A DNA stretch of 64,000 bases from the NCBI GenBank assembly GCA_029817715.1, contig JARUPY010000503.1, positions 186,001 through 250,000 on the forward strand. The letters run 5' to 3'. Below the pieces are notes generated by a model. That model made no database searches, was not told where the DNA came from, and was given only the letters and a program-made list of their open reading frames with translations. This document shows, in pieces, positions 14,765-27,111 of the stretch. The number at the start of each line of letters is the position of its first letter. The stretch's first letter is position 1. Source of the stretch: Melastoma dodecandrum (Eukaryota; Streptophyta; Magnoliopsida; Myrtales; Melastomataceae). The position numbers and the translations under genes were made by a program.

Positions 14765-17700
14765 CTATCCATGCCCAAAGCTATAAAACACTCTTCTGCC
14801 AGTCGGCCATAATCGAGAAAACCAACTCACTCGCGGACTTGCATCATTATCTTCAGGGATACTCTCTGTGTCATCAGTCATATCCTCTTTCTGGTCTGCG
14901 ACCTTTCCATCGACAACTGCGTCCGAACTTTCGTTGTTTAACTCACTTCCAGCATCAGATATTTCTCCTGGCTTTTTGTCAAAGAGTCCCTTGAACTGTT
15001 TCCTCGCCTTCCTCTCCACTTCCTGATTGTCCACACGACCAAAATGAATTATTATCATGGACTAGAATTTCCCTTCTCAATTTAGGCAATACGTACAAAA
15101 ATGAGGCCACTAATCCAACCTGCTCTTTCTGTTTCAGCTTCAAAAGAGCTGCCGATGCATCGAGTTCACTTGACTTGTCGTATTTTATCATCTGGTCATT
15201 CCAAGTAAACATGCTCAAGCTAAATATAATGAAAGGATTCCAAATTGAGATTCTAATAAAGATAGATTATAAGCCCCACCGATTCGAAATCATTTCTTGC
15301 TTCCTGAAAATCTCCGGCTGTCATATAGGCCATTCCCCGGCGATATAAAGCCTTGACGTGGCCAGGATTTGCATCCAAAATCTGATAGATTAGAAAACAC
15401 GAGTTAATGCTCCATAATGACGTAAAAACAAACACCTACCTGAACATGATCACAAATGTTTGCTGTATGGTCTGTACTAATATTAACATAAAGCCAACTG
15501 TCCTCACAATGATTTCCCCGGAGTATAAGTCTGACGAATCTTAAACAAGAAAGAAGGAATAGTCATACCTTGTTGCAGGCCTCGATAGATTTTCTCGACT
15601 CTCCTAACTTAAGGAAGCAAGCAGCGACGTTAAGATTCAAGAGGTTCTTCGCATGAAAGTAAAAGAGAAAGATCAGTTCTCTGAAGTGAAAGCTTGCGTA
15701 TTACGGAATTGAAGATTACGGTAGATATACAGAACCACGGATGATCAAACAAAGTCCAAGCCTAAAAGTATTCGAAGCCAATTTGCTACTAGAAATTGAA
15801 AATCGAGACAGACCCGTGCATTCAAGAACTCTTTCCCCTCCTCGTCATCCTGTGGATTGACATGATTGAATTCACGAAGCACCTGAAACAGGAGAAAACC
15901 TTAGTAATGGATGGTAACGGTGATTCAAACCTAATCCTTACAATCTGGAGAAGGTTTTAGTCGCTAGTTACTTTTAGGAATCTTGCCAATTGCACAAATT
16001 GCTATAAATAGAGATAATTAAGTAGATATTTAAGCAATTCATAACCGACTGCAGTGACAAACCTTCTCATACTTGGCCTTGGCCAGCTCAAACTTTCCCT
16101 CTTTAAAGAGTCTATTTCCCTGACAGAGCAATGCAACAATTTCAACAATCAAGAAAACAGGGCATCTTAATTCACCTCGACAAATGAGCGTAGCGGGGAA
16201 ATGAAAATATTATATGAAATAAATCAAGAATCAAAAGGCCACACCGTGCTCCTTATCTTTTCTGCGTCATCCATTATACTTCGAAAGTTCAAACCAGTCC
16301 AATCCTGCATTATACATTAAAGGACATGTATCTAAGTACGATATGGAACCCCTGGCACTTAAAATTCAAGAGAACTCTCAGCCTAATTACCGGAGGCATT
16401 TCAAACCCAAGAAGCTCAATTTCCCATTGGATGTGTGCTCCTGCCGGAACATTAGGTGGCCTGATTATAGGGAACCGGAACAGTCAATGACTCAATATTA
16501 TTAACAAGTGATGTCATTTGTACTGGGGACAATTCTTCTACAAGAAGCACAACCTTGGAAACTTGTCGTATGCATAGTCAGGCGGACATGTAACAAGTGC
16601 AATCTCTCCAGGCAACATCAACCTCACACACATTTCGAATCCTTCAGGTACCTGTAAATGATCGAAAAATTGTGAATGTGAAAATATCATTTATCTTTGA
16701 TGATGATCACATCATTGATGAAATCTGGAGACTCACAAGGCCTTCACCAGAACTGAATTCCAAAGGCTGGCCATCATTATCAATCCTAGTATCATAGAAT
16801 AAAGAATTTTCATTGTCAAGCAGCATCCCCTTATAATGCACTCGTAGCCGACTGTCGTGAAGAGGACAATCCATTGGAAAGTCACCTGAAGAAATTGAGC
16901 AATCTCAGAATCACCTGCTTGTTCACAGATAACAAGACAGTAAACAGAAAACTATCGATGTGATCAAAAGCACAAATGCGCCCATATTCGGTACATATAT
17001 AAGTTTTGGGACATTACATTTTGGTAAAAACAGAATGATATAACTGTTATCATGGTATCCCTACCAAGTACCAATAATTCAATCAAATGCATGCAGCAAA
17101 GGGTCAATTTCCTTTCAAAAGGTTTGCCGCTGTAGTGAGTTCCACTAAATAACCATAATTTCTGGAAGCACACCTTGTCCATCACGTATTCTGCGCTTAA
17201 TCAGGCGTCCATCTCCAAGCATGTCTCTTACCTGTCAACAAAAACCCGTTGAGTTGACTGGGTTACTTCATTACAGTAATGGAAATTCTTCTGAATCAGA
17301 AAACCTGCCTGGACAAAGTGAACCAGTTCCACTTCGAAGTGTATTTCTTCGAAGTCTTCAATCAAGGGCAACATCGGAGAATCGGTTAGGTACTGGCGAG
17401 TGACAAAGATTAGTGCCTTTTCCCCCTTTGTCATTGTTCCGATGCCCATTTCAAGTCCTTTTGGTATCTGCATAAGTGGAAATCACAAGATCAAGCCTAT
17501 GTAAATGGAAATCACAAGATCTAGTCCATCTGGCACCCGCATATACAGAAATCAAAAGAACTGGCCAATCGGAAACTGCTAAGATGAGACCTTCCAGAAA
17601 ATAATGTACTGTATAAGTAGACCCATCAATGCACTGTGGCCATACACAGAGAACAAATACAGAGACAAAAAAGACTAAGGCATGAAAGCTGAAGCAGAAA

Positions 17701-19791
17701 GAGAACGTGGGATGGAAAATCGTTATGTGCCATTTAAAAGGACTCTACGCACTGTGAAATATCAAAATCTGGTTTCTATTCGAATGAAAGAAGTCTGGCC
17801 TCAGATTTTCCAAAGGTGAAAAGGTAAGGTTCTGTCCGTTCACATGATGAGATCCACTTCCCATCACACGTCTTGCCAGATATCCTGAAAAAAACATGTT
17901 CAGGTTGGGTTTGATCGCATGTAGTCTAACCAATCTATCAGCCCATCCACGAAAGCCATGATAAAAAGGATTAAAGACTACCGAGCTTTTATTTCATATG
18001 GTTCTCTTGGTGTCTCCCAACCCTGTCCCTCACTTATAACCTGTGGAAAGGCATTAAGTAAGGGTGTCAAAATTTAAAAAATAAATAAACCAGTCTCAAG
18101 TTGATGAATAATCCCTCCGTACCAAAATTATGTCTTACTGTTGCTAGTCACGAAAAACTACCTTTGGGTTCACTGCCTCTAAATCCCAAATTCAGTACAT
18201 TGACAAGCATGCCTAAGAGGGACCGATTTTGTTTAAATTTTTAATATATAGAAACAGCGCCACCAATTGGAATTGACTAAAGCTAATTGATCAATATGAA
18301 AGATAAATTATTTTGATAAGGACAGAATCTTCCGAAGAACAAGACGAATGTGTTGGCATCACTTGTACCTTCTTAACAACTCCCAAATCATCGCTGACCA
18401 CCTGCAGCAACCATATGAATGATAATATTAGAAGTCAGCAATAAATGATTTAATAAGTCAACCAAAATCCATAATGTGGATATGGAAGATTCCATCAATA
18501 TAGCAATCAGCAAGAGACATCCTTTCATAAATTCACTCTCCTGACAAGGTTATCCAACCCAAATGATTAATTTCTTAAGGAAAAGTTTTTACTCTATTGC
18601 TGAACTTGCCTTAGGCTTAAAGAAATCTATCATCTCAATCTCAAAATGAAGGTCATCGTCCTTAGGGAAGTTGCTTGGAACTGGAACTGGACAGTCCTCC
18701 TCTCCATAGTGTAATTGTGACTTCATCTTGAACTGAAACACAATTCCATAAGAAACATTAGGTTATTCCACACATGTCAAGCACAGGTAGCAAAATGAAA
18801 TTGTAGAAAATCATGCTTGTCGAATATATTGTCCTGGTTCCTGTCTAACGCCTACTTCCACCCACCCCAGACAACAGCACATTTACAAAGGAGACCCTAG
18901 AGAGTTGAACTGCAATACCATTGCTACTTCACCCTTCAACATTGTGGGCATTCCCTCCAGCAGCCCCGATAAAATCTTACTTTTCCCCAGGACCTGTCTG
19001 ATTGGGATACCCTTCCCTGAACAAGAAAAATTTACCCTTAAGTCATCATTCAGTGTTCCTAAAAATCCAAGCTTCTGTATCACATACTGATAATGATTGA
19101 CCTTGTAAAAATTTTCGACAGGTTTACATGCCAGGAATTCTAAGAAATCTACAATACAATTCCTGAGGATGAGCTAGGTTCCTAGAAAAACAGAAATCTC
19201 CAGTTTTATTGGTAGTTGAGAAATTCCAGGTCCACTGAAAGGAAAATCCGATGAGAAGGTGACTGGAACGATTATCTCCTGATAAATAAAAGCATACAGT
19301 CAACGAACCTCCAAATTCTGACTTGCTGGAATTTACGACGACCCCATCCAATGTTCGAACTGTGCAATGATAAACTACCTTAAAACAGAGAGCATTCAAT
19401 CAAATCACGACATTGTTTACAAGAAATCCTTCCAACGAAGACAACGATTTCGTACTGCAAATCATCATCAATCAAACTAATTAGAAAACTTGAACCTGAT
19501 CACCATCTTTAGGAGTAGATTCACCCCCACCAGGTCTAACAGTAGCCTTCATCAAACCTCCCGGAACCATCTTCTTCCTCCTACAACAACCCCCTCCCGT
19601 CTCAGTACTCGAAAAAATAAATAAATAAACAGGTTCAATGCAAGCCTACGGCCCCTCCGATTCAACCATCCTCACAAAAATGAAAAACCAATAACCAAAG
19701 AGAAAAAAGAAAAAAACCTCTTGTCGTCATCCGAAAGTGGTTTCTTCTTCTGGGCCAAAGGATCCTTCTCCGACACCTCCTCCGCAGCCAT
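14765..19791 (-). CDS. PAS1: PASTICCINO1-type FKBP/TPR immunophilin
   Basis: Twenty exons in transcript order: 19791-19718, 19580-19496, 19378-19309, 19016-18919, 18732-18610, 18401-18369, 18040-17982, 17884-17800, 17467-17309, 17231-17174, 16885-16737, 16651-16554, 16460-16391, 16304-16245, 16119-16063, 15882-15814, 15646-15569, 15381-15280, 15191-15120, 15022-14765. They give 618 residues. Three FKBP-like domains (first: VVYHCTVRTLDGVVVNSS) are followed by three TPRs (NRLFKEGKFELAKAKYEK; NLNVAACFLKLGESRKSIE; HVKALYRRGMAY) and a basic stretch KARKQFKGLFDKKPGEI. In Arabidopsis PAS1 scaffolds the very-long-chain fatty acid elongase in the ER and limits cell proliferation. Three introns appear to use GC donors (after 18610, 17800 and 17309). 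The frame closes early at FGHG; one base away the other frame reads MDRCSIL-stop, a prenylation-type end. Confidence 0.93.
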
Positions 19792-21849
19792 CACCCCGAT
19801 TACCCCCCCAAGTACACGACCTCGACCCAAACACAATTGACAAGTTCAGTCCGCCCAAACCAGCACCAACAATCAGACCCACTTCAAAGCAAGAAAGGAG
19901 ACAAAAATGAATGGACGCTCCTGGGCTGGCTGTTAGGAAGCAAGCAGTTCAACCACTGGAAGAAAAAGGGGGGGGGGGGGGGGGACGGGCATCTCATCGC
20001 CGCTATCCGGCGGCGATCTGACAGTTGAATTATGACTGGCCGACAAGATTATGTCCATCCATCTCAGGACAGGAGTAGTTAATGGGCCTGGGGTCCAGCT
20101 CAAACAAATGCCTAATAGTGAGCTTCTCTGGGCCAGCCCATTGTGAGATTAGCATGAACGGAATTTAATGTTTTTTCTTTTACAAATAAAATAAAATTTT
20201 TAATTCCCGGGGTGGGTACGAATATCGAGACGTGGCAGGAAATACGAGGGTTCATAAATGAAGTAGCGGGCGTGAGACCAACAAATGTCCTGGGCGGGAG
20301 AATTATGGCGGGGAATCAATCCAATTACACCTTTTCCTTTTCTTTTTTTTAACCATTAAATAGAAGAAAAAGGAAAAGGAAAAGATGGCATATCAAATCA
20401 AAAAGCAGGAATGACGCGGACGACGTGGGTCGCAACAGCAGCGGGGGTTGGGCTGCCGGAAAAAAAAGGTTAGGGAAGTGCGTGAACGTGACAGACCGGG
20501 GCACGGTCAAATTAACACTGACGATCACATCACACCACCAAAAGAAGACTAGGCACGACGACAGGGACGTCGACCGACCCCTCCTGACCAAGAAGAACTG
20601 GGCATTTGCCTAATTTTCTTGTTGCTTCTGATAAAGATCGGCCCCCGGGTTTTCACATGTCCGGTTTCTTTGAAAGATCTGAAAATAGGTATTCGATTTG
20701 GGAGCGACCGCTGGCCGCCATCGCTATCTCACTTTTCACAACCTGTAAGCACACAACTCAGCTTGAGCTGGTGCTGAGACAGACACTAGTCATGTTGATT
20801 AAGTAATCCCCCACCACCACCATGATTCGACGACATCGTCCCCATGTATTGCACATGTCCACATGCCATTCACGATGACCATGGAGGGAACTCACCCCAT
20901 CCCATACACAAATGAATAAAAAATTTGTGCATCAGTCCGGGCATCTTCACGCGTTACATCCCATCATGACCTCCCCATTTCAACAACAAACACATCACAC
21001 GTTCCCCCCCACACACACCAATCCTATTTCATGACAAATCCTTCGTACCCAAGACAAGAACAACGTTTCCAGTAATCATCAAACCGCATCCACCATGTGA
21101 TCCGGAGTCCCCCCCTCCCCCAACACAAAAAAAAAGCGACTGGAATTTGGGGGCATCCCAAAAAATCATGCAAAAGGCGTCGCCCTCAATTGAATGAAAG
21201 ACTCGCGGGGCACGCCAACCCCTAAAATCAATATTATTATTATTATATACTTTTTCTTGACAAGGATCATAACAAAGGCTACGCCAGCATAATTAATAAC
21301 ATCAATCCCTCCTTATGATACCAGTAATAATAGTAGGGCAGTAGCCAACCGTCAGAGAGACAACCAAAACACAATCCCTCTCATCATCGTCCCTTATTAC
21401 AATCTTAGCACTCCCTAAAAACATTTTTATATATTTGAAGAAAACATCAAACGAAGGCAAACATCAGCTGCAGCCGGCTGCCACCCACTCTAAGCTAGGG
21501 GGGGGGGGGGGGTACGACCCTCTTCTGCCGTCTGCTACTACCCTTTTTCGAGAGAGAGAGAGAGCCCTCCTCCTTCCCAAAACAAGGACATTTATTGCGC
21601 TCCCTTAAGAAAACCCAGAACGCATGCATCCTAAGAACCAAACGAATTGACCATTCATTCTGTCCCCCCATTTATCATTAGCCACAAGGGAAACCCCCCC
21701 ACCCCACTAAAATCAACAAGTAATAACAAATCTCCTAACCCTGACTAAGCAGTAATTCCGCCTCTTTTAACCTAACTATTACTGTTATAATCACTACTCC
21801 CCCCTCCCACCTCTTCCCGGTTAATACGTCCATTCCGACGGCAGGGAGA
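19792..21849. other. intergenic: PAS1 promoter and 3' side of the Gln-rich gene
   Basis: No gene is supported. A run of 17 G lies at 19968-19984 and another G run near 21500-21512. The part from 20800 to 21850 is C/A-rich and AT-rich in turn. Some of it may be the long 3' UTR of the gene ending at 21850. Confidence 0.45.
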
Positions 21850-23157
21850 TCACTGCCGGTTGCCCACGACCTCCATCTGTTGATCACACAACACCCACGA
21901 CAACCACTTAGACCCTCGTGCTAAAACCAAAGAGGAAAGCAAAACATCCAGATCTGAAGGAAGATGAAACGCACCGATTTGGGAGTCCGGCCGGCGGTTG
22001 AGGGAGGAATTAAGGGGCCCCGTGGGGTTCATTTCGTCGCAGTTGAGATTCAGTGCCTGCACAACCTTCGCCGGAATCAAAACGGTCGAACAGCCTGCAA
22101 ACACAAGGAACAAAACGACAGTTACGGCGATTGCAGAGGGCATGAACACCCTTGGAACGACTAGGGCAAACAAAAGCGAGAAAGGATCCTGGACAGACCT
22201 TGCTTTCGCTTCGGCTCGGGACTTGCCCCCGCATGCCGAGGCAGGAAGACGCCGGTACCAGTGCTCCCACGACGTGCCCCGTTCCCTAGGAAAACCGCAC
22301 GCATACCAGCGGAACCTCCGTTGGAGTTGATGTTCCCATGGACGAGGTGGGTCTGCTGCGCATGCTGCAAAGCAGACCAGGCAGATGACGACATTCCAGT
22401 ATCTGCCTTGGCATCGTTCGAACCGTTGACACCCAGTGCTAGTAGATGGTTGAGCTGCATCGCCGACAGGTGTGAAGACGACTGATTAGGATGGTGCACA
22501 ACTCCCGGCTTCAAACTATGCAGGCGAATCAGGTGGTTGAGCCGCTGCTGTTGCTGCTGCAGGTACCGAGCCTGGTCCGCCTGCAGCTGCTGCTGGCACA
22601 ATCGCATGTCTGTAACCTTCCCCACAGCCTGATAAAGAGCATCGAGTGTCGGAGGATGCACAGGCTTCGTGTGGGTAAGGCCGTTGGGGATTCCCCTGCT
22701 GAGAACACGTCCACAGCCGCAGGCACCACAGAGGGTCGATTTAGGGGAACCAGAGGGGTACAGACCCTGAACAAGAGAGAGAGCAGTTTAACGCAAGGCG
22801 AATGGGAGGAAAACACCGAAATCCAGGAAGAGGGAGGAGCACCTTAGAGTTGAGGGGAGGGAAGTCGTCCCCGAGGGTGGACTGAGCAAATTTCCGGGTC
22901 AAATCAGGGATGAAATCATCGTCGTTGTCGGACTCCTCGGTGGAACCCACAACAGAATCCCGGGGGGAGGTGAGAGTGGAATTCCGACGGCCATTCCCGT
23001 AATCAGCAGGAGGGAAGAAGAGTCCACCAGCAGAGGCAGCACCACAGGAGGGGACAGGGGGGAGGATGGCCTGTTCGTCGTCGGAGAGAAACTGGGGGGG
23101 TAGCCAGAACTCGGCGTCCGGGGGGAGGACGAGGGAGGAGCGAAGGTGGGTAGCCAT
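21850..23157 (-). CDS. plant-specific Gln-rich protein of unknown function
   Basis: Three exons: 23157-22843, 22766-22199 and 22094-21850, in agreeing phases, 375 residues. The N-terminus MATHLRSS...EFWLPPQFLSDDE and the later FLPRHAG...PEPKRKQ and STVLIPAKVVQALNLN blocks recur in a plant family that I recognise but cannot name functionally. The middle (about residues 150-215) has Gln runs, including five in a row, and many His/Leu; it may be a coiled or low-complexity interaction region. Cys-rich LCGACGCGR lies near residue 115. There is no signal peptide or membrane span, and a nuclear or cytosolic place is only a guess. Confidence 0.85.
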
Positions 23158-24763
23158 AAAAGAAGAAAGAGGAAACCCTCAACGAAAGGAAAAGGCAGGA
23201 CGAGGGATGGAGGGCGGGAGGGGGCAGGGGGGAAGGGGGCGGGGTAAATAATGAGGGAGGAGGAGGAGGTCACGACCCCACCACACTTGCTCAAGTGGAG
23301 AAAAAGGTGGGGATTAAATTTGGGGCTTTTTCTTTCCTTTTTAATTATTAAGGAATAATAAAAAAATATAATAAAAGAAGAGAGGGATGGAGAGAGTGGG
23401 GGTGTCACAAGACAATCAGAAGAAGAAGAAGAGCGAAGTAGTCCCTGGAAACCGTGGCTAATTAAATATCAGTAAATTAATTGGCAGAGTCCCTCTCCCC
23501 GTCCCAACTGAGAACGTGGGAGGAGGTTGTTAGGTTGGTAGCAAGCAGCAACTCACACACGTACTTGGCACGTCCATCCTTCTCGGTCCCCATTAGCACT
23601 ACTACTGGGTCAGCAGACGGTTTCTTTTTTAAAAAAAAAATAAAAGAGGGAGCGCTCTCTCTCTCTCTCTCTCTGTCTCTGTCTCTCTATCGTATGTAAA
23701 TATCTGTCGTCAGTTTTTGTGGGTGAGGGGTAATTCCGATGAATGAAAGGATCTCCGGATACGCTACAGTTCCGTGGATGAAAAAGAATCTGAATCTTTG
23801 AGGTGGTGACGTGGGGGGGCAGATGATGGTGTGTTTTTAATTGGGTGGGGGCAGCTCAACCGTCTCTAGCATTACACATTAATATTATGAATTACTGTCT
23901 CCTCCTAATTTGGTTTTCGTTGTTTTGGGGTGGGCCTCCCCCCTCCCCCCCACCCCTCCTCTCGGTCGCTCGCTCACTCAGTCAGTCAGGGCCTGTCCTT
24001 ATCCAGAGACTTTTGGTGGGTAGACCCTAAAACCTCGCGGACCCCCACACGACATTCCCTCCTTATTTAACTCACACGTTTGGGGTCCGTCCCCCGGAAC
24101 TGAATAGTGTGAATCCTTCCTTAATCCCACACCCCATCGATCAATAATAATATCAGGGTTTATACTACTGCTATTACTTTAACTTATATTACTGTCTGAA
24201 CGGAGAGCAATTAGTCCCACATCGGCTAAAAAGCAATTATATGTTTGCACCGACGACGACTGCATTATGCTACTCGCCTTTTCGGGACGTTTCCTTGTGT
24301 TTAAAGTAAGACATCTCCCTCTCTAAATCATTATTATTATTATTATTACTATGGGATTGACTTCGAAAATCAAATCAAGTCAAATCAAACCAAACCAAAC
24401 ACCCTCCCCCTCCCTCTCCAAACCCCACGCCAGTCTCGGGTCCTTTTTTTATTATTATTAAAAATGAAAAAAGAAAAGAAGAAGATGGAAGTCTGAACCT
24501 TTTTAACTTTCAAAAATTGAATGACAGCTAAAGCAATGAAGATCGGGGACGACGATGATCTAATCATGCAAGAAACAAACACGACAAAATGGAGGATAAC
24601 TAAAAATAAATAATATTAATAAAGGAAGTGGAAGAGGTAGGAGAAGCAGCGGTAGAGACAGTCAACACCGTCTCCTTTGTTTTTATGTCCGACTTTGTTG
24701 TTAAAAAATTAAAAATTTTATATTATATAAAATTCTTTTTTTTACTATTATCATTATTTTTTT
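23158..24763. other. intergenic: promoter of the Gln-rich gene and AT-rich DNA
   Basis: The first 250 bases are purine-rich, as a leader or core promoter would be. A CT microsatellite lies at 23654-23689. ATT repeats lie near 24328-24348. No gene was recognised. Confidence 0.45.
23654..23689. repeat. CT microsatellite
   Basis: Alternating CT with two GT interruptions. Simple repeat seen directly. Confidence 0.85.
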
Positions 24764-25173
24764 TTAGCCCAGACGAGTCGCTAAAGTAGACTCACGGATT
24801 CCATCTATAGAAGTAAGTTTAAGTCCTGAAGTCCCCATTATCTGTGGAAACCCTAATTGTCGTCCCGGCTGACCCATCTTGGCCATCGTCCCGGCAAGCT
24901 CAACGGCGGTGATGTACTCGTTGCCATCGCAGTCAAACGATCGGAAAACCTCAAGGAGCTGCCTTTGGTTGACGAGGACCTCTTCCTTCATGTTGGGCAT
25001 CATGAAGTTGACGGACTGCAGGAGGACGTGGACCTGGTCCCCCGAGGGCTTGAGACCGATGGAACGTAGGAGCGCCGGAGCTCGAGCATGATGAGGCTCC
25101 CATCGGAGTCCATGTCAAATCTCGTGAATATGTCCCCGAGCTCGTTCAGCTGTTCGCCCTGGGCCGCAGCCAT
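24764..25173 (-). pseudogene. calmodulin-like (CML) pseudogene, EF-hand protein remnant
   Basis: Reading from the ATG at 25173 the protein starts like CML17/CML18-type proteins (EQLNELGDIFTRFDMDSDGS), with a first EF-hand loop DMDSDGSLIMLE. The frame then breaks at about 25078-25085; LLRSIGLKPSGDQVHVLLQS continues in another frame. The linker and second EF-hand are deleted, so VLLQS is followed almost at once by MPNMKEEVLVNQRQLLEVF. The third loop is present (DCDGNEYITAVE). After AKMGQP the sequence loses all similarity, so the fourth EF-hand is gone. Frameshift, internal deletion and lost C-terminus together make a functional product unlikely. It is intronless, as are its relatives, so retro-origin cannot be argued. 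Confidence 0.8.
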
Positions 25174-25447
25174 GGTCGTTGTCGCCGCCAAAAAACACAT
25201 CCGTAAGGCTCTAACGATCTCACACGCCACCAAAAAAAACGTCCGTAGAGCTCTAACGCCAAAACATATTATAATTACCCACATCTTTTTCTCGCTCTTT
25301 TGCGCAAACCCTCAACTACCACGCCGTCCTAGTCCCCTTCTTACTCCTCGTTGATTTGTGAAGTTGAGAAGTTGCTTCAATCGAGGAGTTGATTTAAGGT
25401 TTATCAATTTGGGATTTTCTTTACGGGTGTGCGATTAGGGTTTCACA

Positions 25448-25734
25448 TGTTAGAAGAATTAACTCATTGCATGTATGATCGTCGGTAATGAGTTAGTGGT
25501 TTGGTGGTTTTATTACTAGTTAGTGGAGTCATTTAGTTAATGATTAGTGGAGTCATTTAGTTAATGACTTTATTACAAGTTAGTGGAGGAAGAAGTTAAT
25601 GTGTGACTTTGTATAAATAAGTATCAAATCTCAATGAAAACTCTCTTTTTTTTGCGAACTCTCTTCAATTCTCTTGTTCTTTTCCCTCGTCATTTCTGAC
25701 TCGTTCACGCCAAGGTTCGTGCTTGGATCCGACA
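25448..25734 (+). repeat. 5' LTR of the Copia element
   Basis: 287 bp starting TGTTAGAAG and ending GACA. It matches the 3' LTR along its length with scattered substitutions and small indels, so the insertion is not recent. Confidence 0.9.
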
Positions 25735-25736
25735 AG

Positions 25737-25748
25737 TGGTATCAGAGC
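25737..25748 (+). other. primer-binding site of the Copia element
   Basis: TGGTATCAGAGC, two bases after the 5' LTR, is the common plant site complementary to the 3' end of initiator methionine tRNA. Confidence 0.9.
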
Positions 25749-26820
25749 GAGTAATGTGGACGTTAGCCGATCATGTCTGGTGTCAATACTCTACCTCAAA
25801 GGGATCTCATCGTTGGAGATGGCAGCAACTCATCGTGGGAAGTTGTGGTTGAGCGTGTAGTGAAGGAGACGGGCAGTTAGATCGTCTATCCGTCGTTGAC
25901 ACGCACGAACTACAACGAATGGGCCCTTGTGATGTAAGTCAATCTCGAGGCACAGGGACTCTGGGAAGCCATCGAGACTGGAGATGTCGATCGTCGCGAT
26001 GATAGGTTGGCTCTGGCTACAATTCTTCGCGCCGTGCCAGCCGACATGCTCTCACTTCTTGCTGTGAAGAAGAGTGCCAAGGGTGCATGGGAGGCGGTTA
26101 AGACAATGCGGATGGGTGTCGCTCGTGTCCAGGAGGCGAATGCACAGAAGCTCTTGAAGCTTGCGTTATATTGTCAATACCAGGCCTGATCTCGCTTACT
26201 CGGTGGGCGTGGCTATTAGATATATGGAAAATCCTGGAGCACAACATTGACAGCAGTAATACAAATACTTCGGTACCTGAAAGACACCGTCGATTATGGC
26301 TACAATTACAAAAGAAAATCCGGACTGCAACTCGGACTTGTTGGTTTCAGTGACATTGACTTTGCCGGGGATGTCGATGATCGGAAAAGTACACAGGGGT
26401 AGCATTTTTTTCTCAACTCGTGTCTCGTTTCATGGACATCATAGAAACAAAAGGTCGTGGCACTCTCTTCTTGTGAGGCAGAGTACATTGCGGCAGCGGC
26501 GGCTGGATGTCTAGGTGTGTGGCTAAGCAAATTTTTGTGAGAGTTGATGGGGAACGCTCCGGCTCAGGAAAATTTGATGGTGGACAACAGGTCGACATTT
26601 GCGTTGAGCATGAATCCATTGAATCATGACAGGAGTAAGCACATTGACACAAAATATTACTTTATTCGTGAATGCATCGAAGATGGAAGGGTGAAGATCA
26701 ATCATATTGGTACCGACCAGTAGTTGACCGACATCCTCACCAAGGCACTTGGGTGTGTGAAGTTCGTCGAGATGAGGCAGAAGTTTGGAGTTGTTCAGGT
26801 ACAACGGATTAGGGGGTGAT

Positions 26821-27106
26821 TGTTAGAATTAACCCATTGTATTTATGATTGTCGGTAATGAGTTAGTCGTTTGGTGGTTTTATTACTTGTTAGTGGAGTC
26901 ATTTAGTTAATGGTTAGTTGAGTCATTTAGTTAGTGACTTTATTACAAGTTAGTGGAGAAAGAAGTTAATGTGTGGCTTTGTATAAATAAGTATCAAACC
27001 TCAATGAAACTTTCATCTTTTTTTTGCGAACTCTCTTCGATCCTCTTGTTATTTTCCCTCATCATTTCTGATTCGTTCACGCCAAGGTTCGAACTTGGAT
27101 CCAACA
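26821..27106 (+). repeat. 3' LTR of the Copia element
   Basis: 286 bp starting TGTTAGAATT and ending AACA. It is preceded by the polypurine-like ATTAGGGGGTGA at about 26808-26820. Confidence 0.9.
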
Positions 27107-27111
27107 TCACC

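Larger units (their letters stand above)
25448..27106 (+). mobile_element. internally deleted Ty1/Copia LTR retrotransposon
   Basis: Two LTRs in direct orientation enclose about 1.1 kb. The flanking bases TCACA (25443-25447) and TCACC (27107-27111) look like a 5-bp target-site duplication with one mismatch. Inside are a primer-binding site, a gag-like N-terminus from 25773 with in-frame stops (TRTNYNEWALVM and LLAVKKSAKGAWEAVKTMRMGV are typical of Copia gag), and a jump near 26170 into the end of reverse transcriptase (RPDLAYSVGVAIRYMENPG). RNase H remnants follow (CEAEYIAAAAAGC, ending near KHIDTKYYFIRECI and LTDILTKAL). Protease, integrase and most of reverse transcriptase are missing and several stops occur, so the element cannot move by itself. 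Confidence 0.92.

Noticed and set aside
22899..23408. 169-codon minus-strand frame overlapping the first exon of the Gln-rich gene
   Set aside because: Ser/Pro/Leu low complexity in the wrong frame; the accepted exon has family similarity and a good donor.
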